Positions 26,901 through 38,500 of a stretch of 64,000 nt of DNA are shown here, piece by piece (the first letter of the stretch is position 1; the number at the start of each line of letters is the position of its first letter). The notes below the pieces were generated by a model. It saw nothing but the letters and a program-made list of their open reading frames with translations, searched no databases and had not been told where the DNA came from. A program made the translations under genes and the position numbers. The stretch is taken from assembly GCA_964007475.1 (NCBI GenBank), contig OZ023273.1, positions 116,359,812 through 116,423,811 on the forward strand, written 5' to 3'. This stretch comes from Hybos culiciformis (lineage: Eukaryota > Arthropoda > Insecta > Diptera > Hybotidae).

Positions 26901-28229
26901 AATGATGAATGGTCATATTCCAAAATTCTCAACTGAAAATAACGTATCCATTATTCGATTAATTATCAAACGATATAATGTGTACATAATATATATTTCG
27001 ATCTTTGATTAGAAGTTTATTTATTAATATCAAATTATGTTATTCAAGTCAACATTTAATTTCATTAGATACAATTATTTTAATATTATAACATTTACTA
27101 ATTTTATATTTTCAAACTGATTCCATGCAACTACATATTTATACCTAGATACCTAACTTTAACTTCATATGAATTATATTCATTATTTTATTCAAACCAT
27201 CCTGTTATCGAACCCACATCTATTCTCTTCTATGTCTATTCCATTCGATTACAATTTGCAAACATAAGTGCATAATATGTAACAGACGAAATAGAATACG
27301 ATTTTCTAAAAAATGTTACTTCACCCTTCTTAATTCCGAAAATAATAGGCGATCTATTAATAAATAAGATCATTTTGGTAAAACTTCCTACAAAATTTTC
27401 AAAAATAAAAAAACTAAATTAACCCTTTTTTTAAAAAAAAAACTAAAAATAAAAAATAAATAAATAAGATTTATTTTTGACGTTTAGAATATTTATACCT
27501 ATAGTGCACCTACTCGTAGTAGTAGCAATAGTAGTAAAGTAAAGTAATGCAAAATTTTTGTTTTTTTATTATTTTGTTTTTTTTTTTTATTTATACCGTG
27601 TCAATATAATAATATTAATATTTTACCTTTTGAATTTTGATAAGTCGATACATCTTTTTGTTTTTTTTTTAATTTATATCAAAATTAATTTTTATAATTT
27701 TTATAGGTAGGCAAGTTATGTACCTACCTAGTTCTCTAATTTAATTTTCAAAATTTGAAAAAAAATTGACTACGAATGAATCTTTTACGATTCAGCGGCG
27801 CTTTTATTTGAAAGAATTATTATTAATGGCGTCCGCGAAAATTTCCCAATTTTTTTTCTTTTTTTTTTAACATTTAAATAATTCTTAATTTTTGATTCCT
27901 CTTTGAAGTTTTCATTTTTTTTTTTCTATAATTTTTTCTCTACATAAAAGAATAAGAAAGGTGAAGCAAAAAAAAAAAAAAAAAATTTAAAAAAATTAAA
28001 AATAAACTCCTCCCCTACACAAATATTTTAAATTTTATAATTCAATGTAGAACAAAAATAAAAAAATTATAATTTTCTGCATCCCTGCAACATTTAGTTT
28101 TTTCTTTTTCTTGGATTCACCAATGATTCCAATTACACAAAAAATTCAATTGTTAATAATAAGAAAAAAAAACAATAAATCCAGACAAACCTCATCATCA
28201 GAATCCAAGCAAATCACAGATGAATTCAT
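20938..28229 (-). CDS. Daxx: Daxx-like protein, histone H3.3 chaperone / SUMO-binding scaffold
   Basis: Five exons on the minus strand: 28191-28229, 22686-25313, 22391-22619, 22133-22313 and 20938-21565. They join in phase to 1234 aa. The first exon encodes only MNSSVICLDSDDE, matching the N-terminal SUMO-interacting motif of human DAXX, and the last residues IILSDDET match its C-terminal motif. The huge exon 2 is Gln-rich (about residues 100-560, coiled-coil-like QKQQPLQ repeats), as in insect Daxx-like proteins. It then carries the helical bundle (about 716-793, PNLVYIKLKTVVEELKTRR). Exons 2-5 give the histone-binding domain: KICELTGES, QGTSYPIINKTIQTFVN, ARDAFDKVGTILQKRRKIDL. A Ser/Lys-rich acidic tail follows. 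Daxx deposits H3.3 with ATRX/XNP at heterochromatin and PML-type bodies. Intron 1 is 2.9 kb. Confidence 0.92.
21566..22132. other. Daxx intron 4 with a degenerate short-period repeat
   Basis: Intron of 567 bp. Between about 21750 and 21845, phrases like AAATTCAAAATCTTTT recur every 15-25 bases in diverged form. Nothing else was recognised. Confidence 0.4.
25314..28190. other. Daxx intron 1, no recognised nested gene
   Basis: A 2.9-kb intron separating the 13-codon first exon from the Gln-rich exon. Open frames at 26042-26233 (+) and 26245-26451 (-) lack any family signal. A TAGTAGTAG-type short repeat lies near 27518-27540. The right part is rich in A and T homopolymers. Confidence 0.5.
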
Positions 28230-28911
28230 TTTTATTTTATTTTATATTTAAATTTATTTTTAATTTTTATTATTATTTAAATTAAATAAAAAGTCCGCGA
28301 AAATTTTTTTTAATTTTATTCATTCTTTTCACAATATATTTTTTTTTTTCATTCTTGACATTTTAAAAAAGTTATTTTGACTTGACACACTCTTGACAGT
28401 TTTTGTTTTATTGTTAATAATGCTGCCAGATGGCCATTTGAATGAGGAACTTGGGAAAATTAAAATTAACAAATTTATAACTTTTAAAATGAAGAATTTG
28501 AAATGAAATCAGAATTTAAAAATAGATTTTTTTTTTTTAATTTTTTTGCACTTGTTAAGTATTTTTTTTTAATAGAAATATGAAATAATAGTTTCTTATA
28601 TCAAAGGATTGAGAATAGCTGGCAATGTACCTATCAAAAAAACAAATCTGTCAAAATGAATGTACCCATTAAAAAAATTTAATTATCTTTGAAGCCCATT
28701 CGTCGTACATGTGAAGAAGTAAAATCAAATATGATAATGATTTCATCTCAATTAAAAAAGAAAAAAAATAATTGTTTTTTAGTATAGAGATCTAAGTACC
28801 TCTGTACTAATTACCTAATAATTGTTTTTTGTACCTCACTCTAGGCACTAATTATACCACCTCATTAATTTGTAGATATTATTTTTGTATCATGTCCTTA
28901 ATAGGGGGTTG
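28230..28911. promoter_or_regulatory. Daxx 5' flank / promoter side of the divergent spacer
   Basis: AT-rich sequence just upstream of the Daxx start codon. The promoter must lie here or in the adjoining repeat, but no specific core element can be named. Confidence 0.3.
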
Positions 28912-29620
28912 GACATTTGTCCGCGATTTGTTTTTGTATCGCGGACATCAAAATGACATTTGTCCGCGATTCGAAATGACTTTTGTCCGCCGCGGACAAA
29001 TGTCATTTGGCAAAATGTCATTTCTCCGCGATAAAAATTAATCGCGGACAAATGACATTTGTCCGCTAAATATCTGAAAAATCAATCGCGGACAAATGAC
29101 ATTTTGCCAAATGACATTTGTCCGCTAAAAATTTAAAATTTCAATCGCGGACAAATGACATTTTGCAAAATGACATTTGTCCGCTAAAAATTTGAGGCTA
29201 AAGTGCAGATGACGTGAACCACTCAGAATCGGCACAACGAGAGGGAGGTGGGGGGCAGCGAGCCGCAAATCCCACTGACCAACCACCAGTCCACCCGTCC
29301 GCCCCTGCCCCCAACAAAAATCAATCGCGGACAAATGAAATTTGTCCGCTAAAGGTGAAAACACAATTGGGGCGACAACGACGGCAACAGCGATAGCGAC
29401 TGTCAAAAACCATATATTTGTATGAGAATGAAACAATTGAGGCGATTTTTTTATATGAAAAATCGCTGTCGCCGTCGTCGTCGCCTCAATTGTGTTTTCA
29501 CCTTAAAGTTTGAAAATTCAATCGCGGACAAATGTCATTTTGCAAAATGTCATTTGTTCGCTCATTTTGAGACATTTGTCCGCGAAGTTTTCCATACAAA
29601 TTTCATCGCGGACAAATGTC
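28912..29620. repeat. Foldback array of TTTGTCCGCGAT / ATCGCGGACAAA words between Daxx and mago
   Basis: Both ends carry the same 16-bp inverted terminus, GACATTTGTCCGCGAT at 28912-28927 and its reverse complement at 29605-29620. The interior alternates the two orientations, forming palindromes such as GACAAATGACATTTGTC. A roughly 55-60 bp unit with a spacer like CTAAAAATTTAAAATTTCAATC is repeated. Two insertions interrupt the array: a GC-rich block at about 29190-29315 and a 151-bp inverted-repeat element at 29353-29503. No protein is encoded. The open frames in it are by-products of the repeat. Confidence 0.85.
29353..29503. mobile_element. Nested MITE with TAA target duplication
   Basis: The terminal inverted repeats AGGTGAAAACACAATTG (29353-29369) and its exact reverse complement at the right end enclose a 151-bp element. 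The arms continue inward imperfectly over GGCGACAACGACGG-type sequence. TAA occurs immediately outside both ends (29350-29352 and 29504-29506). A 3-bp TAA/TTA duplication is typical of PIF/Harbinger elements. Removing the element restores the host repeat spacer CCGCTAA-AGTTTGAAAATTC, direct evidence of insertion into the array. Confidence 0.85.
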
Positions 29621-30022
29621 ACGGCGCCGTTATTCGTTGGTCCTGGATGCATCCAGTATTGGTTATTAATTTTTGAAACTTCGCAATAGAAATATAAGTC
29701 CATATTTCGATATTTTATATAGAATTCATTGGATAGTTCTATTCTGCAGTTCTCTGCTGAAGCGGTGTGTGGTGTGTGTAATTTTTGTGTTTGGATAGTT
29801 TTGTTTGGATTGGATTTTTTAATTTTTTCTTTTGGTATTGTCATTTTTAATTTCTGAGTTGAGTTGAGTGGATTGAAGTTGAAGAACAAACAAACAACAT
29901 CAAACAACAAACAGAAGAAAATGAGAAAATTGTAAAAAATAAATAATAAAAAAAAATTAAAAATCTAAATAAAAACATTTAAATTTAAAATATTTAATTT
30001 ATCTGAAAATAAAAAAAAAGAA
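29621..30022 (+). promoter_or_regulatory. mago promoter / 5' UTR region with two perfect palindromes
   Basis: Immediately beside the foldback array are ACGGCGCCGT (29621-29630) and CTGGATGCATCCAG (29643-29656), both perfect palindromes and unusually GC-rich for the window. They lie 370-400 bases upstream of the mago ATG and could be promoter elements or part of an old insertion. The rest becomes A-rich toward the start codon. Confidence 0.4.
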
Positions 30023-30963
30023 ATGTCTTCAGAAGAATTCTATTTGCGTTATTATGTTGGCCACAAGGGAAAATTCGGACATGAATTTTTGGAATTTGAA
30101 TTCCGGCCAGATGGTAAATTGCGATATGCGAATAATTCGAATTACAAAAATGATACCATGATTAGGAAAGAAGCTTATGTTCATCAAACTGTTATGGAAG
30201 AATTAAAACGTATAATTTTAGATTCTGAAATAATGCAAGAAGATGATTCACCATGGCCTCCTCCAGATCGTGTTGGGCGTCAAGTAAGTTAAGATTTCCT
30301 AAGATTAGGTTAGAATCGTCTCATCGGTCTGTCTGATGGACTTGATTTCGCAAGAGGACCTTTTCAACCATGAATAAGTTACTTACCTATTTCTATTTGT
30401 CAAACATATCAATACATCGCCAGATCTTTAGACAAGTGAATTTAGTTATGTCATAACGTTATGAAGTAGATAACTTTAACTTCAGCGCTTGATTAAATAC
30501 CTATATATGTATGTAAATGGTGTCATACCATAAAGTCTATAACAAAATAATTGTTGCCCTAAATGGGGGATGGCGGTCATTTATCAGATCCGCCTGGGGC
30601 TTTTTTTCGCGCTTTGCGCATCGTTATTATAAGTTCTCATAGGTAGACCTACTAGCGTTTTGTTCTTGCATTATTTTATGTATCTACAGAAAAATATTTT
30701 AACTACAGTGCTACTGAGGCAATTACAAGTTTTTATCATTTTCTTGACTAAATATTATAAAATCTTTTTTGTATTTTTAGGAACTTGAAATTGTGATAGG
30801 TGATGAACATATTTCATTCACAACTTCAAAAACCGGTTCATTGGTAGATGTCAACCGTTCAAAAGACCCGGAAGGTTTACGATGCTTCTATTATTTGGTT
30901 CAAGATTTGAAATGTTTGGTATTTTCTCTAATTGGCTTACATTTTAAAATTAAGCCAATATAA
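30023..30963 (+). CDS. mago: Mago nashi, exon-junction-complex core protein
   Basis: Two exons, 30023-30283 and 30781-30963, joined in phase 0 (CGT CAA|GAA CTT), give exactly 147 aa, the usual Mago length. It begins [20 protein letters not shown], continues [20 protein letters not shown] and [20 protein letters not shown], and ends [15 protein letters not shown]. Mago binds Y14 (Tsunagi/RBM8A). The heterodimer locks eIF4A3 on spliced mRNA upstream of exon junctions, affecting mRNA localisation, splicing and decay, including oskar localisation in Drosophila. Conservation is extreme and no residue looks out of place. AATAAA follows at 31004. It is transcribed away from Daxx across a repeat-filled spacer. 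Confidence 0.97.
30284..30780. other. mago intron
   Basis: A 497-bp intron with donor GTAAGT and acceptor TTTTTAG. A less AT-rich patch near 30550-30630 (GGGGGATGGCGG, CGCCTGGGGC, CGCGCTTTGCGC) may be repeat-derived. No family was recognised. Confidence 0.45.
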
Positions 30964-31003
30964 AAATATAATACCTAATTTATTTTAAATAATGTATTGA
31001 TGT

Positions 31004-31009
31004 AATAAA
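31004..31009 (+). terminator. mago polyadenylation signal
   Basis: AATAAA lies 41 bases after the mago stop codon. Confidence 0.6.
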
Positions 31010-32547
31010 TTAAATTTTTACCTTTCTCTTTTGAAAAAAGTATTTCAATGAAATTTTCATTATAACTTCATGACAATTATTATGCCCCATTGTTTCTGTT
31101 GTTAACATAAGTAGTTTTTTCACCAAGAAAATATTTTTATTAATTTTTGAAGTATTAAAAAAAAAAACTATCTTGATTTCTACTTCGATATTTTTTTTTG
31201 CCATAAAAATAATTTTTTATCAAAAATTCATTCGATGTTAATCTGGCATTTTTCTTTTATTGTAAAATGGTACATACACATTTTAATTTTAATTGTTTTG
31301 TGACCATTGTTGATTATTTAGGTACCTTATATTTAATATTATGGAGAAAACGTTTAATTTTATAATAAGTTTTCACAAATTGTACAAATTTCAATTTGAA
31401 ACTTAAAGATGAATTCTGAATCTTATAAGGTAGGTATTAGAATATATTTTCTTATTATGTAAAAAATAATCTACTTTAATCAACTGTTCTGAATATTGAA
31501 ATTGATTTTATTTTTCTACCTTAAAATTACATGAATCAAATTGTTGACACTTGTGCTTTAAAATAAATAAAACATTCAACACCTATACTTTTATTAAAAT
31601 TTGAATTTAAAGTAGAGAGACCAACCTCCAAAATGCTGTAAAACGCACCGTTTTCGAGATATTTGCGAAAAACTAAAAATATTCTGAATATGTCCTCTTT
31701 TTAAGAGTACAAATTTAGTCACCCTATGTGAATGGTGCTTTTACCCTACTTAGTAAGTACACAATCAATTTAGTTTTATTTTGTTAGCGAATCGAAAAAA
31801 TCGTAAAATTATTATTTACACCGATTTAAATGGAAAAACCCATTACAAGGGAAATGGAATTTATTGCGAAACGATTTTATCAGTTCAATGGAAGCATGAC
31901 AGCTAATTAAAATTTTTTGCCGCCACGCCATTGTTCGTTCAACTTGTTTGTTTATATTTTCTATACAAATGCACTCAACTTTGCTGCTTTTATATTGCCA
32001 CTCCACTCAATGTCAGAAATGAGTGAATTTTTGGTGAATAAAAAATTTATGAAATAAACAAAATATAAAATCAACAATACTTCAGTTCAGTTAAATTCAA
32101 ACATTGGTACGAACAACAATTGGGTGATAGATTTTTTGTGAAAAAAAATAAAAATAATTTTATTATCTTTAAAAATTTCTAGAAAAAAAAAAAAATTTGT
32201 TTTTTTTTTTTTTTATAAAAGTTTTCATAATTTTTTTTAGATAAACTTTGTATGATTCATAAAAATTAAACAGTAATTAAAGAAATTTAATAAATAGAAA
32301 AGGAATATTGTACCTATTATTTTACTTTTTGAAATTATTTGCTTTTTTTTTTTTTCTTAAAAAAGAGACGAAAAAAAATAAGTTCATATTATTTATAGAC
32401 GGTTTTTTTGTTTTTAATTTAATCTTTTTGACTGATTTGTTAAAAAAAAAATTATTACTAGTTATATTGCCTACTGTACTTATTGAAAAAAATAGAAAAA
32501 AACAATTAAAATAGAAAAGAAGGAAAAAATAATTGAAAAAAAAAGAA
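31010..32547. other. Spacer between mago and choline kinase, with one dispersed-repeat copy
   Basis: No gene was recognised. At 31616-31670 the sequence CCAACCTCCAAAATGCTGTA and the following AAACGCACCGTTTTCGAGA recur with few changes at 49817-49860. The open frame at 31812-32006 (-) has no family signature and overlaps the probable 5' flank of the kinase gene. The last 300 bases are homopolymer-rich. Confidence 0.4.
31616..31670. repeat. Dispersed repeat, copy 1
   Basis: About 45 bp (core AAAATGCTGTAAAACGCA..GTTTTCGAGA) is shared in direct orientation with 49817-49860, with a handful of differences. The family is not identified. Confidence 0.6.
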
Positions 32548-35500
32548 ATGACTGCATTAACACAGGTAGGTGATTTTTATTCACAAAATTTTACATTATC
32601 TAGGTATTAGGTAACGTAGGTACTTACTTATTAAGGTTTACAAAAATGTGTGAAATTAAATTTTAATTATATAGGTAGGTATGTAAATAAAAGGAAATAG
32701 GTAGGTCCTACTAATTTAAATTATAAATAAATCAATTTATAAATTTTACCATTAAAAGGAGTACTTATATCTAGGTATATATACCTAGGTAGGTACCTAT
32801 AACAAAAAAAAAACTGAAATTTAGTTTAGAATATTCCTCTAAATAGGTATACCTACCTAACCTACCTAACTACAAATAAATATGTTATTCAAGCTTTTAT
32901 CGAGAGAAAAATGCAAAAGCTAGTTTTTCGTATTTTGAATTCAATAAGTTAATTAAGAATTAAACAAATGAATACTTACTTACCTATTATTTAAAATTCA
33001 ATTTTGTTTACATGTCGCGACCTAAAAAACAACAAACTCGAAGGTTAAAAATTATTGATTTTTTTTTCTTCTATGAGCACGTATCTAAATTAGATTCATA
33101 TTATTATTTTTAAACCAATTAAAAAGTAACCCACTTAAAATTCGTTTCATCTTCTAGTATTTGACATTTTACTCATGTAAATAATATTGTCACACTCAGG
33201 ATTATTTATTTGTTGCAATTATATATTATTATCAATACTTGCAATTGTTTTATTAACAATTTATGAAAATAATATACTTACATTACATTTTTATACTTAC
33301 TTACCTACTTAATACAAAAAACTAAAGGCATAAATTATTCCATTTTAATAAATTTATTCACATAAAATTTAATTTCTGTTGCTAATTTTTATAATAGTAT
33401 AGACAGGGTATAATAAATATATAAAAAAAATGACTTATCATCAATTATATTGTAATAATATTTGTGATTCTTATCAAAAGGTTGAATAAAAAAAAAAAAT
33501 GTTTTGCAAATTATTTTTTGAGTCACTAATTCACAATATCGCCATCATTTTGGGACAACTGTTCATAGAATTAAGTGACATTTTTAAAGATAAGATAATT
33601 ATTTAGATCCATATGCTTCAGAAACGGATATGGTTTTTTTTATTTATTCACGATTACGTAAAATGACGTGCAAAATAGCGATGTAACTAAAGTGAATGAT
33701 AACTATAATAATTTAATTTAAATCAGAGATTTTGTATGTTTTATTGATGAGAACCTAATTATAATGTATTTAAAAATGTTAATAAAAATAATCTTTTAAT
33801 CAGATTCATATCTAGGGTGACCAGACATACCCCATTCTGGGGTAGGCTACCCCATTTTTGATTGAATTTTCCTGAAATACCCCATTTCCAAAATCTGTAA
33901 TGGGGTAGGAAAAAATACCCCAAAAACACCTAAAATATTTTTTTTTTATATCTAGTAAATTTCAGCATTATGAGGTCAACTTTTATTATCAATTGAACAG
34001 ATAATGTAAAGAAAGATAAAAAGTTATCACTTATTCCACTGTTTTTCTTATCACTTAAAAAATCTTTCATAAACTCAGTAATCTTCACTTTTCAAATGAT
34101 TTTTTATTTTTCTTTTTCTTTGGGATAGGAGAAAAAAAAAAATAAAATTCCCTTTATGTTTTGATTTTTAAAATTCGAACTCTGCTGATATGTCGTTATC
34201 ATTATAAATTAATTTAATAAATTATTAAAAATATATAAAATATATTATTCAAAAAAAAAAATATATATATATATATTATTTGGAAGAAAACTGAAAGGAA
34301 ACTGAAAACTGAAAAATATAATTTAGATATAAGATTCGAAAATAAAAAAAATTCAATTGTGTTGTAGTTCGATGTAAGTTTTTTGTTTTTCGTTTTTGAT
34401 TTAAACTTTTTTTTTGTTAGTTATTAAATATTACAGAGAATTAAAAAGTTTGTTTTATTTTTATATAGTGAAAAACGAAAAAAAAAAAACCATCAATAAA
34501 ATACTACCCCAAAAATATATTTTTGATCTGGTCACCCTATTCATATCATTTAAAAAAATGAAACACATTATTAATTTTAATTTATGAATCAATTAATTTT
34601 ATGGAAAATAAAATTGTTTACTTTTCGCTCAGTAAATAATGAATTGAAAACAATAATGATTCAAAAGATAATATATTATAGAATCTGACTGTTCTTTTTA
34701 TGTCCTCATTTAAAAAAACACAAAAAAAATTGTTATAAATATTTGACGAGAAGAATGTTTGTTGCCCCCCGGTTGCCGGTATCTTATCATATAAAAGTTG
34801 TTGAAAAAATCTGTGTACTAGTAATAAGTAAGTATTTTATTACAATGTTTACCGTGAAATTTCATTTTGTTGTTAAAATAGTTATCTACTATTTTATATA
34901 GTAACTAAGCTTATACTTAAATACAACGGGCTTAAAAAAGGGATGTAATTTTAAGCCATCTAATTGAATTTGTGTTCATATACCTTTTTTCATATTAATC
35001 GATTTTAAGGCATTTTATTGAGATTTTTTTTCATATTATACCCTTTCTGCACTGGCAATATGAAGACGTCTTAAAGCAGTCTTATGTAAAAGTTGTACAC
35101 ACTGCCTATACTTCCTTTTGACAGAAAAAAAAACAAATTTTCATTGTTTATGAATTTAATGTTCTGTTTGTTATTATTTTTTTGACAGAAATAAGTGTAA
35201 CCACCATGAAATAATTAATTTAAGACAGAAAAACAACAAAAAATAACAACCTACAAGAAGCTGCAAATCGACAAAGTACGTACTTTGAAGAGTCTCGTTC
35301 GGCTCTTGCAATTTTTTTGTATATGGCAAAGGACGAAAGAGAGCCGAAAGAAAGACGTCTTTCGCAAGAGCCGATATTAAGACTGCCAGTGCATAAATGC
35401 TATTAATCCAATTTTAAGGCCTTTAAAATGACATTTTTGTTCGTATAAATGGAATTTTAAGGAATATTTTTGAGATATAAGATATTCATATTTGACCTAT

Positions 35501-38500
35501 TGCCTTAAATTTTTTTACATAGATTACAGTCGTATCTCAACTTACTATTAAAAATCTTAATTGAATAGACATGACTATGTGCCTATGGATTTTTGATTTT
35601 CTTATAATTAAAGTAAAAGACGTTGAGAAAAACTCGACTTGGAAGACTTATGAATGAATTAATTTCTGGAAATTCCAAACGAAGCTCAGTTTTTGCACTA
35701 TATATGTATATTATATGAGAAATTCGCAATTTGCGATTGAAGTAGTAAAATTTTGACTACTACCCACTTCGGCAAAATATGTTCTGCCGGCCCTGGTAAT
35801 GGTTAGATTTATAATAGCCATGCTTTAGAATTAATATGTATTTTTTTTTCGAGCTACTATAAAACCAACAATATGCCTATCAAAAAAAATAAAATTAATA
35901 ACCTCATTTAAGTACAAACCGACGGCTTAAAAATAATAATCTTAATTAAAAATAAGATTAAAAATGCCCACATGTTCATTATATCGTTTTTTTTTTTGTT
36001 ATCAGAAAAAATACGATAAGTGATTCAGTTAAAAAAGAAAAAATTGTCCCCCCCCCGCCTTCTAAAGATCAATAAACCTTTCTTTTGCCTTCAATAGAAA
36101 ACATTTTTGATGCCAAATGTCAATAAGCGGTTCTGCGAAGTTAAATTTTCGATAAAAACAAAATATTTTTAATAAATAAAACAGGCCTCAGTTATAATTA
36201 ATTTTAAAATTTTTCCCTTATCTCAATTGTTTACTTTTTTTTTTGCAATTCGTTTTAAATTTTATATTCTGCGTAGTGGAGTTAGGTACTACATACCTAA
36301 ATTTGTTTTGAGTTTATACAAAATAAACAGAAATACACAAAAATTTAAATTATAAATTTTATTTCAAATTAGAAAGATATAAAACCTTGAATTATTTTCC
36401 CCAAAAATTAGATGTTAAGTAAACAAAATTAATTTTCATTTTTGCATAAAAAAATAACTCAAATAAATAATTTTAGATATTTATATAGTAGGTAGGTACC
36501 TATATTCTAAACCGAAAATAAAAAATATAAAATTATTTCGAAACTCATTCATTAATTAAAAGTTAAAAGTATAGAGTCAAAATAATTATTGCATAGAGTA
36601 GAGTCAAAAGAATCCTCGAAATAATTATTACATATCTTAGAAATGGGATTCTATTTTAATTAATCTTTTTGATGAAGTTTTCAAAGAAAACTATTATTTG
36701 CACTTTTTATTTATATTATAATATTTTGTTATTTTTTTTTATTATTGATTGCACTATATCAGTTTAATTATTTATTGTTTTAATAACTGCAGACTGTAGT
36801 AGGTACATTTTATTATTATTAGTTTCAATACCAACTGATTTATGTCTTGATCCATAATTTTATTTACTTAAGTACAGCATTTATATAAGTTATAATATAA
36901 TAATTGACATAGATCAAATGAGAGAAACAAAAGATGAATTAAAATAGAATTCCTGTGAGTAATGATGTTGAGACAGTGTTATTATAGAGGCGCGAAGTGT
37001 GGAACTATTAAGTGCCATTTACGATTGGCAAGACATAAATGAAGGATTGATGGTTAAACCAGTTATCTACAGAGCTTGTTCCAAGAAGTCAAAAAACAAC
37101 TTGCATTACCTAATTATTTTGTTCTCATGTGTTAGAAAAACAAATTTTGTACTTATTTAATCTTTTTGGAATATATATAACTATCAATATGAAGAAGAAT
37201 TTTTTCGCTCATTAAGAATAGATTTATTGCACAAGGCGTAATAAGATAGTTTTTGTACAATTAAAATTTTAAAGAATGGCTTACACTTTATCTCATAACT
37301 TAGGCATTGAAGCAGAAAAATTATTTTTTAACTGATAATCTTATAAATAGAAATTTATAAAAATAAATTTTATGTTCTACTTTCAACATTTTTTTTTTTA
37401 TAACGACGGAATTTTCCATTGCTTACGCAGTAGTAGAATCAGATTCAACATTTTTATGATTAATTTAAAAATTTGTTAAGAAATGTTCTGTTTCGCCATC
37501 AGTAACATGTTTGTTACTAAATCAAATTTTGTTTAATTTTAATTTCAGTAAATCCGTGGTTTGAGATGATCCGTAAAGGGGTTTCACTGTCTTTCTGCGG
37601 AAAAAAAATATAAATACTTAGCATTCAAAAAATTAAGATATATATACTTACTTACCTATAAGTTTAATTAAAATTTTTGTACAAAAAAAATTTACTAAAA
37701 AAGTACATAATTAGTGACAAATAATTTATTACAATACATGTGTACACAGATTTGGGTTAGGGTGTGATATTTTTTTTAAACTTTTTAGAAATTAGCATTA
37801 TGTCTGTTGGGATTATGTTCCATGCATACCTATTATTCTATACCGTAAAATAATGAAATTTAACTTAATACTTATATTTAATTTGTCATGTTTCAAAATG
37901 ATATGATATAAAAAATAGTCGCAAAAGACTTGGCAATTAACACAATTAACATTATAAAGTACATACTTTAAAATTTATTTAAAATAAAAGAAAAAAATAT
38001 TTTTTAATTCATTGTAGACAAATAAGTTTCAATAAAAGCTCAATAAAAGTCGTCGGGACAAATTATAATTCAACTACTTACTTACTTATAACTTTTTTAT
38101 TTATTGTACTTTGTTTTACGATTGTTATCATTCGCATTCTAGTACTTTTATCACTGATGTACATTTTTATCATTTATTTACCTTCAATTTTATCATTTTT
38201 ATACAAATGCACATTTTTAATACTTATACTAAAATGGTGAACGTAATTTTGTGAACTTATCAACCTTGGAAATAAGAAAAAAAAACTGCCGAATTTTCAT
38301 ATTAGATAAACTAAGTACTTAGTTTTTATATTTTAAAGTACTTAGTTCAAAATCGATCGTGACTTAGTAATAAAGAACAAATTTTAATGATGATTTTGGT
38401 ACCAAACGACGATCTTACATATTTTGAACCTGTTTCATTTGACAATTCCGTAAGAAATATTTCATTTATAACTAAGCTTTTAATTTCTACATCATCAGTT

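Noticed and set aside
28829..29910. Several ORFs on both strands between Daxx and mago
   Set aside because: They are generated by the foldback array and its nested insertions; peptides such as DKCHFAKCHL are the repeat unit translated.
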